Of a stretch of 45,128 nucleotides of DNA, positions 22,647-33,244 are shown piece by piece. Every line of letters begins with the position of its first letter. The stretch's first letter is position 1. The notes under the pieces were generated by a model. That model was not told where the DNA came from, searched no databases, and was given only the letters and a program-made list of their open reading frames with translations. This DNA is from Candidatus Saccharimonadota bacterium (lineage in GTDB: Bacteria; Patescibacteriota; Saccharimonadia; Saccharimonadales; Saccharimonadaceae). The translations under genes and the position numbers were made by a program. The DNA lies in NCBI GenBank assembly GCA_030527585.1, contig JAUNAL010000004.1, positions 1 to 45,128 of the forward strand. The letters run 5' to 3'.

Positions 22647-23255
22647 TTATCGTACCGAATTCACAATTATTTTTTCCAGGGCCTCTCTATACTTTTTGTC
22701 GCCATATATTGTATCCATAATCATATCACACAAAATCTGATCCCCCGACATAGCACTTTCCTCGTCATATCTCATTTCCGGATCTAAGCATGCAATCGGA
22801 ATCTCAACATTATTGATCCACCATTTATCAATCTTTTTATAAGTTTCAATAAAAGCAGCGAAATTGATAATCATCCTCTCGTCAAATTCACCCATAATCA
22901 ATTCCGAAAGTTCGTGGCTAATTTTATTTCTATCATCTCTTGCGACGATTATGTTGTTATATTCTTTTTCCGTTATCGCCTCTTTATCTTTAAATCAGCA
23001 AATCGAACTTAAAAATAAATTTTTCTTGCCATCAATTTTTCTATTTTTTAAATCCCTATAGAAACTAGTTTCAATTAGCTTTTCTTCGCCATTTTCAATC
23101 GTAAAACCACTGCACAAAAAATATTTAAGATTCTCTGTAACTGATGTCTTAAATCTTTCAAAAAGCAATAGATACATTGCGTAAAAAATCAAATTATCCT
23201 TTAGATTCTTTTCATCAGTTAATCTTACGAATTGCTCTATAAGCTCCCCTCTCAC
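22647..23255 (-). pseudogene. HEPN-type protein interrupted by an in-frame UGA
   Basis: The gene starts at GTG 23255, overlapping the uvrA stop as GTGA. The frame is open except for one UGA at 22997-22995; the same frame continues to 22647, giving about 202 residues if read through. The second part contains ARDDRNKISHELSEL, with the RNxxxH (R-x4-H) motif of HEPN ribonucleases. The rest is helical (YAMYLLLFERFKTSV). HEPN proteins are common in abortive infection and toxin systems; I cannot assign a subfamily. UGA ends other genes here, so this is probably a nonsense mutation (for example from UGG), although a real two-fragment arrangement cannot be excluded. It is AT-rich and next to the CRISPR remnant. 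Confidence 0.65.
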
Positions 23256-26131
23256 AAAACTTCCTTCAAATATTTCCCCGTCGGCGTATCTGCCCGCTTC
23301 GCCAAATCCTCCGGCGTCCCCTCAGCACAAACCATGCCACCCTTAATTCCTCCTTCCGGACCCATATCAATCACCCAGTCCGCCGATTTAATCACATGCA
23401 AATTATGCTCAATGATAATCATCGAATTTCCTCCATCAACGAGTCGCCCCAAAATCGAAAGCAACCGCCGAACATCGTCCGTATGGAGACCCGTCGTCGG
23501 CTCATCCAAAATATACAAAGTTTTTCCCGTCGAACGTCGCGAAAGCTCCGTCGCTAATTTAATCCGCTGCGCCTCACCACCCGAAAAAGTCGTTGCTGGC
23601 TGTCCCAACCGAATATAGCCAAGACCAACTTCTTGAATCGTCCTAAGCTTCGGCGCAATCGACGGGATATTCCCGAAAAACTCCACCGCCTCATCAATCG
23701 TCATCTCGAGAACATCCGAAATCGTCTTACCCTTATACTTAATTTCCAAAGCCTCATGATTATATCGTTTACCATGACAAACCGGACAAGTCACATAAAC
23801 ATCTGGCAAAAAATGCATTTCAATTTTGTTCACACCATCACCCTGACAATTCTCACATCGCCCACCTTTCACATTAAACGAAAACCGCCCAGCTTTATAA
23901 CCTCGCACCTCCGCTTCCGGTTGTGAAGCAAACAATTCACGAATCTGATTAAACACTCCAGTATAAGTCGCTGGATTCGACCTCGGCGTTCGCCCAATCG
24001 GTGACTGGTCAATCACAATCACTTTATTTATATTCTCAATTCCTTCAATCGAATCGTGAAGTCCCGACACCGTCTGCGCCCGATGCAGCCGCGCCAACAA
24101 CTCGTTTGCTAAAATCCCATTCACAAGTGTCGACTTTCCCGAACCGGACACCCCAGACACCACCGTCATCACACCAAGTGGAAAAGAAACATCAATATTC
24201 CGGAGATTATTTTCCCGCGCCCCACGAACAACCAGCTCTCGCCCTGCCCGCATCTTTCGTCGCTTTTTCGGCGTCGGAATCGTCTTTGCGCCAGACAAAT
24301 ACTGCCCCGTCAGCGACTCCGAATTAGCCATCACCTCTTCTGGTGTCCCCGCCGCAACCAAACGTCCGCCAGAATTCCCCGCCCCAGGACCAATATCAAT
24401 AATGTAGTCGCTCGCCCGCATCGTATCTTCGTCATGCTCTACAACAAGAACCGTATTCTTAAGATCACGCAAATGCTTCAAAGTCGCAATTAATTTATCA
24501 TTATCCCTCTGGTGCAAGCCAATCGATGGCTCATCAAGAACATACAAAACTCCTTGAAGCCCCGAACCAATCTGCGTCGCCAATCGTATTCGCTGCGCCT
24601 CGCCGCCCGATAATGTGTTCGCCGCTCGCCCAAGCTCAAGATATCCCAACCCAACATCTTGCATAAACTTCACCCGCTCTCGAATCTCCTTCAAAATCGG
24701 CTTTGCAATCATTTCCTCGGCTTCCGTAAAACCAAGATCCCGATTCAAAACTTCCAGAGTTGCATCCACATCCAAATTACACATGTCTACAATATTCAAA
24801 TCATGCACCGTAACGGCCAAAACAGACGGCTTCAACCTCGCCCCGTGACAAGTATTACATTCTCGCACTCGCATAAAACGTTCGATATCTTTTTTTGTGA
24901 ACTCCGAGGTCTTCGAATCATTATAACGTCGTTCAAGCATCGGAATTACGCCTTCATAAGTCGTCTCATAAACTGTCCCATCCGCAAATCTTCCAGACCC
25001 AGAAATCTTCATCTCGTATTTTTCATCACCCGTCCCGTATAAAATCAAATGTTTTACTTCCTCAGACAATTCTCCAATTGGCATATAAATATTAAAACCA
25101 TGCTTCGCGCCCACCCCCATCAAACGCTTCAACCACCAAGAGTCTTGACCAACTCGGTTAAACGGACGAATCCCACCTTCCGCAATCGTCAAATTTTTAT
25201 TAAACACCAACGCCGGGTCAATTTCCATTCTCGAACCAAGTCCGGTGCAAGTTGGACAAGCCCCCTCTGGCGCATTAAAGCTAAACAACCGCGGCGTAAG
25301 TTCCGGAATTAACTCCTCCGGATGGTCAGAACAGGCATATCTCTGCGAATAAGTTAAAATTTCCGTATTGTCGCTCAAGATTTTCTTCTCGCCAATCGCT
25401 GTTGAAGTGTCATTAATCTTAAGGACTTTAATAATACCTTGCCCAAGCTCCAAAGCCTGCTCAATCGAACCGGAAATTCGCGAATAAAGTTCCGAGCTAA
25501 GAACAAATCGATCCACTACGATTTCAATATCATGTCGCTCATTTTTATTTAATTCCGGAAATTCATCCAGCGCATAAATAATCCCATCAACTCTAACGCG
25601 CGAAAAACCTTTTGCTGTATATTGTTCCGGGATATGCAAAAACTCACCTTTTTTCGCCGAGACAATTGGCGCGAGTAACATACATTTTGAGCCTAAAGGC
25701 AATTTCATCACCTCCGCAACGATATCCTCAACCGTCCGGCGCGAAACTTGCTTTTTACAAATCGGACAATGCGGCACCCCAACCCGCGCAAACAACAAAC
25801 GCAAATAATCATAAACTTCTGTCACCGTCGCAACTGTCGAACGGGGATTTCGTGAAGTCGATTTTTGGTCAATCGAAATCGCCGGCGAGAGCCCAGTAAT
25901 CGAATCAACATCTGGCTTGTCCATAATTCCGAGGAACATTCGCGCATAAGATGATAGCGACTCAACATATCGCCTCTGCCCTTCCGCATAAATCGTATCA
26001 AACGCCAAGGACGATTTTCCCGAACCGGACAAACCCGTAATAATCACCAGCTTATCACGCGGAATGTCGACATCAAGATCCTTCAAATTGTTTTGTCTTG
26101 CCCCCCGTATTCTAATAAAATTCTCGTCCAT
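23252..26131 (-). CDS. uvrA: Excinuclease ABC subunit A
   Basis: A 959-residue DNA-damage sensor of nucleotide excision repair, which loads UvrB at lesions. It has two ABC ATPase modules. Module one has Walker [10 protein letters not shown] (near 35) and signature LSGGEAQRI (near 500). Module two has GVSGSGKST (near 650) and FSGGEAQRI (near 840). Zinc-finger Cys pairs occur at CPICKKQ, CPTC, CNTC and CENC/CPVC. Length is typical. The stop UGA overlaps the GTG of the HEPN gene. ATG 26131 is downstream of TAGACA-17-TATAAT (26188-26160). uvrB and uvrC are not in the window. Confidence 0.98.
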   Translation of the reverse strand: MDENFIRIRGARQNNLKDLDVDIPRDKLVIITGLSGSGKSSLAFDTIYAEGQRRYVESLSSYARMFLGIMDKPDVDSITGLSPAISIDQKSTSRNPRSTVATVTEVYDYLRLLFARVGVPHCPICKKQVSRRTVEDIVAEVMKLPLGSKCMLLAPIVSAKKGEFLHIPEQYTAKGFSRVRVDGIIYALDEFPELNKNERHDIEIVVDRFVLSSELYSRISGSIEQALELGQGIIKVLKINDTSTAIGEKKILSDNTEILTYSQRYACSDHPEELIPELTPRLFSFNAPEGACPTCTGLGSRMEIDPALVFNKNLTIAEGGIRPFNRVGQDSWWLKRLMGVGAKHGFNIYMPIGELSEEVKHLILYGTGDEKYEMKISGSGRFADGTVYETTYEGVIPMLERRYNDSKTSEFTKKDIERFMRVRECNTCHGARLKPSVLAVTVHDLNIVDMCNLDVDATLEVLNRDLGFTEAEEMIAKPILKEIRERVKFMQDVGLGYLELGRAANTLSGGEAQRIRLATQIGSGLQGVLYVLDEPSIGLHQRDNDKLIATLKHLRDLKNTVLVVEHDEDTMRASDYIIDIGPGAGNSGGRLVAAGTPEEVMANSESLTGQYLSGAKTIPTPKKRRKMRAGRELVVRGARENNLRNIDVSFPLGVMTVVSGVSGSGKSTLVNGILANELLARLHRAQTVSGLHDSIEGIENINKVIVIDQSPIGRTPRSNPATYTGVFNQIRELFASQPEAEVRGYKAGRFSFNVKGGRCENCQGDGVNKIEMHFLPDVYVTCPVCHGKRYNHEALEIKYKGKTISDVLEMTIDEAVEFFGNIPSIAPKLRTIQEVGLGYIRLGQPATTFSGGEAQRIKLATELSRRSTGKTLYILDEPTTGLHTDDVRRLLSILGRLVDGGNSMIIIEHNLHVIKSADWVIDMGPEGGIKGGMVCAEGTPEDLAKRADTPTGKYLKEVL

Positions 26132-26159
26132 GACCTAAATCTCCAGTAAAATCCCAAAT

Positions 26160-26208
26160 ATTATACCAAAAAAGTCAAGTTTTGTCTAGACTATAGTTAT
26201 GCTATAAT
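26160..26208. promoter_or_regulatory. Divergent promoters of uvrA and gtrA
   Basis: Minus: TAGACA (26188-26183), 17-nt spacer, TGG TATAAT (26165-26160) for uvrA. Plus: TGC TATAAT (26203-26208), 6 nt before ATG 26215. Both -35 regions share the palindrome GTCTAGAC. Confidence 0.75.
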
Positions 26209-26214
26209 TTAAAT

Positions 26215-26721
26215 ATGCAAGAAAAAAAGAAAACTCATTCTAAAACCCGCCCTTGGGTCTTCACCATCGTCGGCGTCATTATAACTCTTTTCAACTTCCT
26301 AATTTACACCCTCCTCGCCCGCACCATTTTCAATAATAATGAACTTCTCTGGCTCGACTCCATGATCGCCTATATCCTCGCCACTTTCCTCGCTTATCTC
26401 ATGCACTCAAGAATCACCTGGAAAGAACGCCGCCCAACCAAAATCGGAATCATCAATTTCTTTGCCTGGAACCTTACCACTGCCATCGTCATCAGCCCAG
26501 TCCTCACCTGGCTCTTCGGGCTCATCACGCCGTTTTATGAATTCGCTTTCAATATTTCAAGTTCAATCGGTCTTCCATTCGACTACGCCTTCATTGAAAG
26601 CACCGGAATTTTCTGTCTCGCCGCTCTGATTACTATGGTTCTAAACTACTTCTTTTACGACAGACTAGTTTTTGGCGGCAAGAAAACTACCAATGGAACG
26701 GCGTCACCTGACGAAAACTAA
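26215..26721 (+). CDS. gtrA: GtrA-like membrane protein (lipid-linked sugar flippase family)
   Basis: A 168-residue protein with four membrane helices (about 13-33, 43-63, 79-99 and 125-145) and the GtrA-type pattern SMIAYILATFLAYLMHSRITWKER, where a helix is followed by N/H-x-x-x-T-W. GtrA proteins are thought to flip bactoprenol-linked glucose made by GtrB across the membrane. GtrB-like and GtrII-like proteins are encoded nearby at 30003 and 28093. The mRNA appears leaderless. The last 35 nt overlap the convergent gene at 26687. Confidence 0.88.
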   Translation: MQEKKKTHSKTRPWVFTIVGVIITLFNFLIYTLLARTIFNNNELLWLDSMIAYILATFLAYLMHSRITWKERRPTKIGIINFFAWNLTTAIVISPVLTWLFGLITPFYEFAFNISSSIGLPFDYAFIESTGIFCLAALITMVLNYFFYDRLVFGGKKTTNGTASPDEN

Positions 26722-28029
26722 AGATTAACGACCTATCCATCTCCGTTTTGCCGAATTCTTCATACCCATCTTTCACAATCAACTCCGCCCCATTCGGATT
26801 ATACTCAATCGCATACAAAATTTTTCCCATCTCTAAATTATAATTCAAATACGCCACCCCCATATCCACAAACATCAAACCCGCGACGCCCGACAAAACC
26901 AACGCCGCAATCATCAGGCCTTTCTCTTCCGCCTTCGCATACTCGACCAATCTCACAATAAACATCAAACTCGCCACCCCAATCGACAAATATATCGGCG
27001 CCATAAATCTTCCATACGCGTATTCGGGTGGCGAAACCACCGACGACGCTCCTATATACAAACCGCAAAACACAAATAACAAACATTGCCAAAGCCGAAA
27101 ATTCCTATCCTTTTCTTTCTTGAAAATCGTAAATTCTAGCAATATATATACCAACATCAGCGGCACAGCAAAGAATAAAAGTTGAATATTGTCTACTAAA
27201 TGCCCGAGTAGAGCCGTCATCGTCGCCGCTGGCGCGCTAAAAATCTCCATCGGCGAAACATAATCGAACAAAACCCCATAATCTCCAGTCGCTCGGTCAC
27301 CAATTCCCGCGCCGAGATAGAAAAACGCGAGCCCGAAAATCGTTCCTAAAATCACCAAACTCTGCATCCGATACTTTGAAAACAACTCCCGAAACGCCAT
27401 TTTCTTCCTCGCCAGTTGCACAATCACAAAAACCATCACCATCCCCAACATCGCCAACGGCGAGATTTCCGTCGATGTACCAAACAAAAACCCTAAACCT
27501 AAAACCCCTACCATTTTATACCACTTATCTCCCTTGAACCCTAATCTAAATATTAACGCCACCGACACTAAAAGCAACATCGCTAGCGCATAATTATTTA
27601 CAATATTAAACGAAACAACAAACACCAACCTTGCTTGCGAAATCAGCAAAAACACAAAAACCCCTAAATATACTAAAATGTCTTTATACTTAAGTTTTAA
27701 TTTTCGCCCCAAAACTAAAACCGCAGAAAAATATACCAGCCCCGTCGCCAGAGCCGCAATTATCAACCGAAACACCATGTCAGAGCCAAACGACAATTGC
27801 GGCGTCATAAAGTGAATTGCTACCCTCTGGAAGAACTCACCAACCCGCGGCAAATACGCATAAATATCCCGCAAGATTTCTGGCACCGTCGCTTGAAGAT
27901 GTGCATTTTTCTGAAAAAATCCTCATACGTAAAAGTCATCAAAAAATATAACACAACAAAGAATATCGGCACAATCAAAAATCCGACTAAACTTATTTTT
28001 TTCTCCAAGCTCCACTTTTCCTTTTTCAT
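26687..28029 (-). pseudogene. Polytopic membrane protein (DUF6056/glucosyltransferase-like), frameshifted
   Basis: The N-terminal part starts at ATG 28029 (MKKEKWSLEKKISLVGFLIV, one membrane helix, then TFTYEDFF) and loses frame in a T6 run near 27915-27925. The rest reads on in another frame (QKNAHLQATVPEILRDIYAYL...) to 26687, with about ten membrane helices. One added T joins them into a protein of about 446 residues. The early acidic YEDFF motif before a long lumenal stretch fits polytopic sugar transferases and the DUF6056 family, which often sit in polysaccharide loci. A TATGAT lies 6 nt before the ATG. It may be intact in the cell if the assembly is wrong. Confidence 0.65.
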
Positions 28030-28092
28030 ATTTACATCATATCATATCAATCCAGAACATACCATAGCGCCGCCAGGTCAATCAAGAAACCC

Positions 28093-29943
28093 TCAAACCG
28101 AAAATGGCAACTTCACCAAAACCGCAGATTCGTCAGCATATATATTATAATAATAGTCACTATAGACTAACGGCATGTCATCTTCGGATAAATCCTGCAC
28201 AAGTTCAACCCTTAAACGATAATATTCATAAAAACAGTCATTGTAAATCCAACGCCAATACTCATGTAAACTAGGTTGAATTAACCTTACAAAAAGTTCT
28301 CCGTATGGCGAATTCTCTACTATCGGAGAAACCCCAAAACTCCCATCAATTTGAAGCCGAGTCCTATCTTCTGGTGATTCACTATTTTTTACATATGCGG
28401 AAATATCTTCAACTAAAGCATTCATATAAAAAGAATTATATTTTATCTGTTCATCAAGCGCATTTCCATAAGCAAAACTAAAACTAAAGAAACACCAACT
28501 TAGAATTAAGACACCATAATTAGAAAACTCCGCAAAACGATAATTCTGACAACTCAAAGCGTAGATGGCAATCAAAGCGCCAAAACCATACATTGCTCGG
28601 CAGGCAAAAGAGGGTCCGTCTATCACAATATAAATCCCGAAACAAAGGCAAGCAGACAAAATAACTGCACCGCAGGCAACCAAGCAAGCTAAAACGCGTT
28701 GCCTAGCAGTGCCAAGAGTAAAAGTGACGACAAATGCTCCAAAGATCAAAGCGCACAAGAGAACCCAAAAAAACGGAAAATCCCGAATTACATACGAATA
28801 ATACTTTTGAATATTATATATAACACCCGGTATCATCTCGGACAAAGAGAACATGGATGTCCCCACGTAAGTCGCAACCTCGTTCATAATGAAGAACCTA
28901 AAAACCAAAACCCCCAGCAAGAACCCCATCGCCGTACAAAACGCCGATTTCAAAACCAGTTGCTTTCGACCCCATAGTGCAATAAACGCCGCGATCATAC
29001 CGACAATCAAAATACCAAGTGATGCCTGGTAAGTCATACAAGCCACAATGGCACAGATAGCCGTTACAACAAACAACTTCTTCGGTGACCTGTTAATAAA
29101 CAGAATCGGGATCACACTCGCACAAACAGAAAGTGCCATATATGGCGCATCATACTGATAAGAAAAACACTCAATAAAATACGGAGAAAGCCCCAGTGGC
29201 ACTACCGCAATAATATTCCAAAAAGTGATTTTCTCATGTCCGTTTAATGCATAAATAAGGAAAACACTCGCCAAAGCCATTATAACAACCGCTATAACTT
29301 GAGTCAAAGGCGCAATATTAGTAAGAAAAGTTCCGCCATGTAAAGCCGGGCTAATCGCATTAGACAAAAAGCGACTAAAATTTTCCCACCCGCTAATCCC
29401 GTAAGCATTACGATAAATATCATCTATAAAATGCACATCCGCAAGCATCATCGCACTAATGCTTAGAAGATAAATCACGAAGATAATGACAAAAGGCTTC
29501 AGCAAAAGCTTTTTAAATATCTCACCAAAATTATTCCGCCGCGCTACCGAAAAGATCGTTTCTCTTAACACCATAACGGAATAAATCGCCAATAACGAGC
29601 CGACCACGGCAATAGCTCCAGCCTTTAGGAAACCAATATTAAACCATGGAGTCTGCACATTAATTATATTAAAATAACAACAAATCCCACACGCAGCAGC
29701 AACCAAAACTGCGATCCAAAAAGTGTTCGCAGAGAATCGTTTCTGGATTTTCATTTCGTCAAAACTGCGACTCGCACAAAAAACACCCAGTAACACAATC
29801 ACTAAAAACAAAAACTCGAGAAATCTAGTAAAAAGCAGTGCCGCAAACGCCGAAGCGGAAATAAAAAAGAAAACTCGTGTCCAACTAAATCGAACCCCTC
29901 TAAACTCTTTTAATAAATCCATCCCACAAAAGACTCTTTTCAT
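28093..29943 (-). CDS. GtrII-like glucosyltransferase, polytopic
   Basis: A 616-residue membrane protein with about eleven membrane helices. Its early extracytoplasmic loop has DVHFIDDIYRNAYGISGWENF, with the acidic pair and aromatic residues typical of GT-C transferases and of the GtrII family, which transfers glucose from bactoprenol to surface polymers. The C-terminal 110 residues are a soluble extracytoplasmic domain. A TATGAT lies 11 nt before ATG 29943. It is divergent from the gtrB gene, consistent with a GtrA/GtrB/GtrII trio. Confidence 0.78.
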   Translation of the reverse strand: MKRVFCGMDLLKEFRGVRFSWTRVFFFISASAFAALLFTRFLEFLFLVIVLLGVFCASRSFDEMKIQKRFSANTFWIAVLVAAACGICCYFNIINVQTPWFNIGFLKAGAIAVVGSLLAIYSVMVLRETIFSVARRNNFGEIFKKLLLKPFVIIFVIYLLSISAMMLADVHFIDDIYRNAYGISGWENFSRFLSNAISPALHGGTFLTNIAPLTQVIAVVIMALASVFLIYALNGHEKITFWNIIAVVPLGLSPYFIECFSYQYDAPYMALSVCASVIPILFINRSPKKLFVVTAICAIVACMTYQASLGILIVGMIAAFIALWGRKQLVLKSAFCTAMGFLLGVLVFRFFIMNEVATYVGTSMFSLSEMIPGVIYNIQKYYSYVIRDFPFFWVLLCALIFGAFVVTFTLGTARQRVLACLVACGAVILSACLCFGIYIVIDGPSFACRAMYGFGALIAIYALSCQNYRFAEFSNYGVLILSWCFFSFSFAYGNALDEQIKYNSFYMNALVEDISAYVKNSESPEDRTRLQIDGSFGVSPIVENSPYGELFVRLIQPSLHEYWRWIYNDCFYEYYRLRVELVQDLSEDDMPLVYSDYYYNIYADESAVLVKLPFSV

Positions 29944-29987
29944 ACTTATATGGTATCATAAACCACACTCTCTCGCAATAAATATGC

Positions 29988-29993
29988 TATAAT
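29988..29993 (+). promoter_or_regulatory. Extended -10 of the gtrB operon
   Basis: TATGC-TATAAT, 9 nt before ATG 30003. Confidence 0.75.
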
Positions 29994-30002
29994 AGAGTCA
30001 AT

Positions 30003-30974
30003 ATGGCTACCAAAAAACTCATCTCAATCATCGTCCCCATCCACAACGAAGCTGAAGGTATTGAAAACTTTCTCGAAAAGTCTCTCTTTCCTGTCGCCGA
30101 AAAAATTAAAAACTACGACCACGAAATTATTCTCGTCAACGACGGCTCAACCGATAATTCCCTCGAAATTATCCAAAAGCTCGCCGAAAAAAACTCGAAA
30201 ATCAAAATCCTCGCCCTTTCGCGCAACTTTGGCAAAGAACCTGCTCTCTCCGCTGGTCTAAAATATGCCAAAGGCGACGCCGCAATAACGATCGACGCCG
30301 ACGGCCAACAGCCGCCAGAGCTCGTCCCAAAATTCATCGAAAAATGGGAAAACGGCGCCGAAATTGTCACCGGCGTTCGCGACCACTACACCAAACATGG
30401 TTTCATCCAAAAACTCGGCAGCAAGCTTTTCTATAAGCTCCTCAATCTATTTGGCAGTAAATCCACCGTCCCTGGTTCAACCGATTTCCGCCTCATCGAC
30501 CGCGTCGTCATCGACGAATTTAACAAACTTTCCGAACACAACCGCATCACCCGCGGCTTAATCGACTGGCTCGGCTTCAAACAAGAATACATCGAATATA
30601 CCTACGGCGTTCGCACCGCCGGAAAACCGTCTTATAACTTGAAAAAACTTTTCAACCTCGCAATCGACAGCTTTGTTTCGATGTCAACCACTCCACTCGT
30701 CATCTTCGGCTACCTCGGCGCCTTTGTCACTTTCTGTAGCTTCGTCCTCGGACTCTTCTGCATCATTAACCAATACATTCTTGGCGACCCACTCCATCTT
30801 TATTGGGACGGATCCGTCCAGCTCGCAATTTTCATCACTTTCCTCGTCGGTCTCCTTATGCTCTCCCAATCCGTTACTGCGCTCTATATCTCCCACATCC
30901 ACGCCGAAACCCAGAACCGCCCACTCTATATAGTGGACAAGAAAAACTCCCGTAATCTCGAGCCAAAAAAATGA
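30003..30974 (+). CDS. gtrB: GtrB-like bactoprenol glucosyltransferase (GT2)
   Basis: A 323-residue GT2 enzyme. The GT-A fold is visible at about 5-230: SIIVPIHNEAEGIENF, EIILVNDGSTDNS (near 40), and DADGQQPPEL as the DXD-type metal site (near 98). Two membrane helices follow at about 232-255 and 275-297, as in GtrB/DPM1-like proteins that transfer sugar from a nucleotide to polyprenyl phosphate. Its stop overlaps the next gene as ATGA, so both are one operon. Confidence 0.9.
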   Translation: MATKKLISIIVPIHNEAEGIENFLEKSLFPVAEKIKNYDHEIILVNDGSTDNSLEIIQKLAEKNSKIKILALSRNFGKEPALSAGLKYAKGDAAITIDADGQQPPELVPKFIEKWENGAEIVTGVRDHYTKHGFIQKLGSKLFYKLLNLFGSKSTVPGSTDFRLIDRVVIDEFNKLSEHNRITRGLIDWLGFKQEYIEYTYGVRTAGKPSYNLKKLFNLAIDSFVSMSTTPLVIFGYLGAFVTFCSFVLGLFCIINQYILGDPLHLYWDGSVQLAIFITFLVGLLMLSQSVTALYISHIHAETQNRPLYIVDKKNSRNLEPKK

Positions 30975-31792
30975 GTCAAAAAGTTTCTGTCATAGTCCCA
31001 ATTTATAACACAGCGAAATACCTGCCGAACTGCCTCGACTCAATTCTAAACCAAACTTACAAAAATCTCGAAATTATCCTTATAGATGACGGCTCAACTG
31101 ATAATTCCAAAGAAATTACCAACAACTACGCAAAAAAAGACGACCGCATAAAAGTCATTCATCAAAAAAACTCTGGTCAATCCGCCGCCAGAAATAAAGG
31201 CCTAAAACTCGCGACCGGCGATTTTATTAGTTTCGTCGACAGCGACGACGAAATTAAACCAACTTTTATTGAAGACCTCCTCGCTCCGTTTTCAAAACAA
31301 AATATTTCCCTCTCCGTCTGCGGAATTCATTATAAACGCCTAAAACAAAAATCCGCTGAAAACGTTTATCTAAACCCGCTAAAACCTCGAAAAAAATCCG
31401 AATCTAAATTCGCCTACATTTTAAAGCTCCTCGCTCTCGACGGCCGCCTCTATTCCTCCGTCACAAAACTTTACGACGCAAAAATTGCTAAAACCTGCGC
31501 CTTCGACGAAAGTTTAAACTTTGCCGAAGACACTAAATTTGTTTTAGATTATCTCAAAAAAGCCCCCGGCGAAATCGCCTTTGTCCTGAAGCCTCTCTAT
31601 GCCTACAACTTCGGCACCGAAACCAGCACCATAAAATCCACCGCCACCAATTGGCAAAGCTGGCAAACTTCCTATAAAAATCTTAAAAAATGGCTCGGCA
31701 AAAACCCTAGCCTACAAGAAAAATTCTGGCTAGGTCTCGTTCATCTCCGCTGGCGCATTTCCTACCTCCGCTCCAAACGCCGCACGAAATAA
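30971..31792 (+). CDS. Glycosyltransferase family 2
   Basis: A 273-residue GT2 enzyme without membrane helices. It has VSVIVPIYNTAKYLPNCLDSI, then ILIDDGSTDNS (near 40), GQSAARNKGLKLA (near 68) and the DXD motif FVDSDDEI (near 91). It overlaps gtrB by 4 nt. It probably extends the surface glycan; donor and acceptor are unknown. Confidence 0.9.
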   Translation: MSQKVSVIVPIYNTAKYLPNCLDSILNQTYKNLEIILIDDGSTDNSKEITNNYAKKDDRIKVIHQKNSGQSAARNKGLKLATGDFISFVDSDDEIKPTFIEDLLAPFSKQNISLSVCGIHYKRLKQKSAENVYLNPLKPRKKSESKFAYILKLLALDGRLYSSVTKLYDAKIAKTCAFDESLNFAEDTKFVLDYLKKAPGEIAFVLKPLYAYNFGTETSTIKSTATNWQSWQTSYKNLKKWLGKNPSLQEKFWLGLVHLRWRISYLRSKRRTK

Positions 31793-31799
31793 CCGCAAA

Positions 31800-33170
31800 T
31801 TACATACTCATATGACAACCAAACAAATCATTAACAGCCCGTTTCGCATTGCCATCCTCTATGCCACAAAATTTAAGCTGCATTATATAAATAATATACT
31901 CTAAATACATCAAATCAAGCAGCGCCAAACCTTCAAACTTCTGGTCTATATTACCATGCGCAAAATTATTCCGCTGTTTCGACAACCTCTTTCCCATTTC
32001 GGGATATCTTAGCGATTCGCCATTCAGTTCATATAAATAATCGCCAAATATATTAGAGATCTCTCCATAATCTTTCCCATATTGAACTATTTTTAATTCC
32101 AAGCTATCAGATCTTATTAATTTCTTAAGAAATTTAAATATACCTTTAAGTTTTCCAGAACTGCTGTTCACCAACTTGCTCAATGCTTCAGCCGCTCCCT
32201 CCTCTGCAGCCAATGTTCCCTCGTCCTTTTTAACGCCCCCTGGATAATTTCTTTTAAACTCCCATTCAAACCCCGCCGTTATCATCACAAATCTCCCCGC
32301 ATTTATTCTCCGTCCAGATTTATAAGTATCTGGGATATGTTCAAGATACATTTTCCCGCCCAATATATCCTCCATAATCCTTCCGACCACACCTTTTATA
32401 TATTCGTATTTTACCGACCGTTCGCCCTTGGATAAATCAACATCCTTATCAGATTCGCCACATTCATATATCATAGCAAGAGGCCTATATAATGCGTCAG
32501 GAGTCGGCGTCGAAAGCTCAACACTAGCAAAAACAATATCCCTTCTGTAGCATAAATATCTTATAAAATTTTTTGACAACTCTAATAATTTAATAATGAA
32601 ATCGTAATCTTCGGTCGGCTCAAATTCCAAAAATAAAACGGAGTTAAGCCCTAACGGCGCTTTGCCAACTCCATAATCCACGGACACCCCTATCCCAAAA
32701 TAAATTTTAACCTCTTTGTCTCCCACTTTAAACACTTCCTTTTCCGAAGATGTTTCGCTAAGAGGCTTCAAGCCAATATTTACCACACCGCCCTCCCCTA
32801 TTTCTTGCCGTTCTAGTGCGATAGTTGTTGGATATATGTGGTCTATTTCTGGCCCTTGAATAGCAATTCGGCCCGTCAGCCCCTCCACAAAAGTGCCCAC
32901 TATATAATATTTAACATCCACAGTCAAGATAAGACTAAACAACTCAACCCTCGCCTTAACAGGCACAAATATTATCCTCCCGCTCGTCTCGTTGCATTCT
33001 CCAACCAGCTTCTCTTCGATTTTAAAAATCTTCCCCACTCTTTTCCCGAGCCATTTCTTCGCATTCTCTTTCTTGGGCGGTATTAGTTTCAGTTTCTTTC
33101 CATCAAACACAAAAGTAAACTCAATATTCTCATATCTCAAATTGCCAGTATACATGTCTAATTTCTTCAT
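31800..33170 (-). CDS. ApeA-like HEPN protein, candidate abortive-infection defence
   Basis: A protein of about 456 residues beginning MKKLDMYTGNLRYEN. The N-terminal 300 residues are beta-rich (FTFVFDGKKLKLIPP ... GRIAIQGPEIDH), similar to ApeA N-terminal domains. The C-terminal part is helical and ends with a HEPN motif RNNFAHGN (R-x4-H, near 420), expected to act as an RNase. ApeA is a known single-gene anti-phage protein, and this match is by pattern only. I chose ATG 33170, which follows AGGAGAAGGAAG, over an upstream ATG at 33221; TGG-TATAAT (33198-33193) lies between them. It is a lone minus-strand gene inside the polysaccharide cluster and more AT-rich in codon use than its neighbours, consistent with recent gain. 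Confidence 0.65.
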   Translation of the reverse strand: MKKLDMYTGNLRYENIEFTFVFDGKKLKLIPPKKENAKKWLGKRVGKIFKIEEKLVGECNETSGRIIFVPVKARVELFSLILTVDVKYYIVGTFVEGLTGRIAIQGPEIDHIYPTTIALERQEIGEGGVVNIGLKPLSETSSEKEVFKVGDKEVKIYFGIGVSVDYGVGKAPLGLNSVLFLEFEPTEDYDFIIKLLELSKNFIRYLCYRRDIVFASVELSTPTPDALYRPLAMIYECGESDKDVDLSKGERSVKYEYIKGVVGRIMEDILGGKMYLEHIPDTYKSGRRINAGRFVMITAGFEWEFKRNYPGGVKKDEGTLAAEEGAAEALSKLVNSSSGKLKGIFKFLKKLIRSDSLELKIVQYGKDYGEISNIFGDYLYELNGESLRYPEMGKRLSKQRNNFAHGNIDQKFEGLALLDLMYLEYIIYIMQLKFCGIEDGNAKRAVNDLFGCHMSM

Positions 33171-33229
33171 CTTCCTTCTCCTCTTGGTTAGAATTATACC
33201 ATTAGTCTCAAAAGAAACCACAAATATGC

Positions 33230-33235
33230 TATAAT
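33230..33235 (+). promoter_or_regulatory. Extended -10 of the ABC exporter operon
   Basis: TATGC-TATAAT, 9 nt before ATG 33245. Confidence 0.75.
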
Positions 33236-33244
33236 ATATAATAT

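Noticed and set aside
22995-22997. UGA recoded as an amino acid
   Set aside because: UGA is the natural stop of uvrA, of gtrB (ATGA overlap) and of the 43085 gene (GTGA overlap), so the code is standard here.
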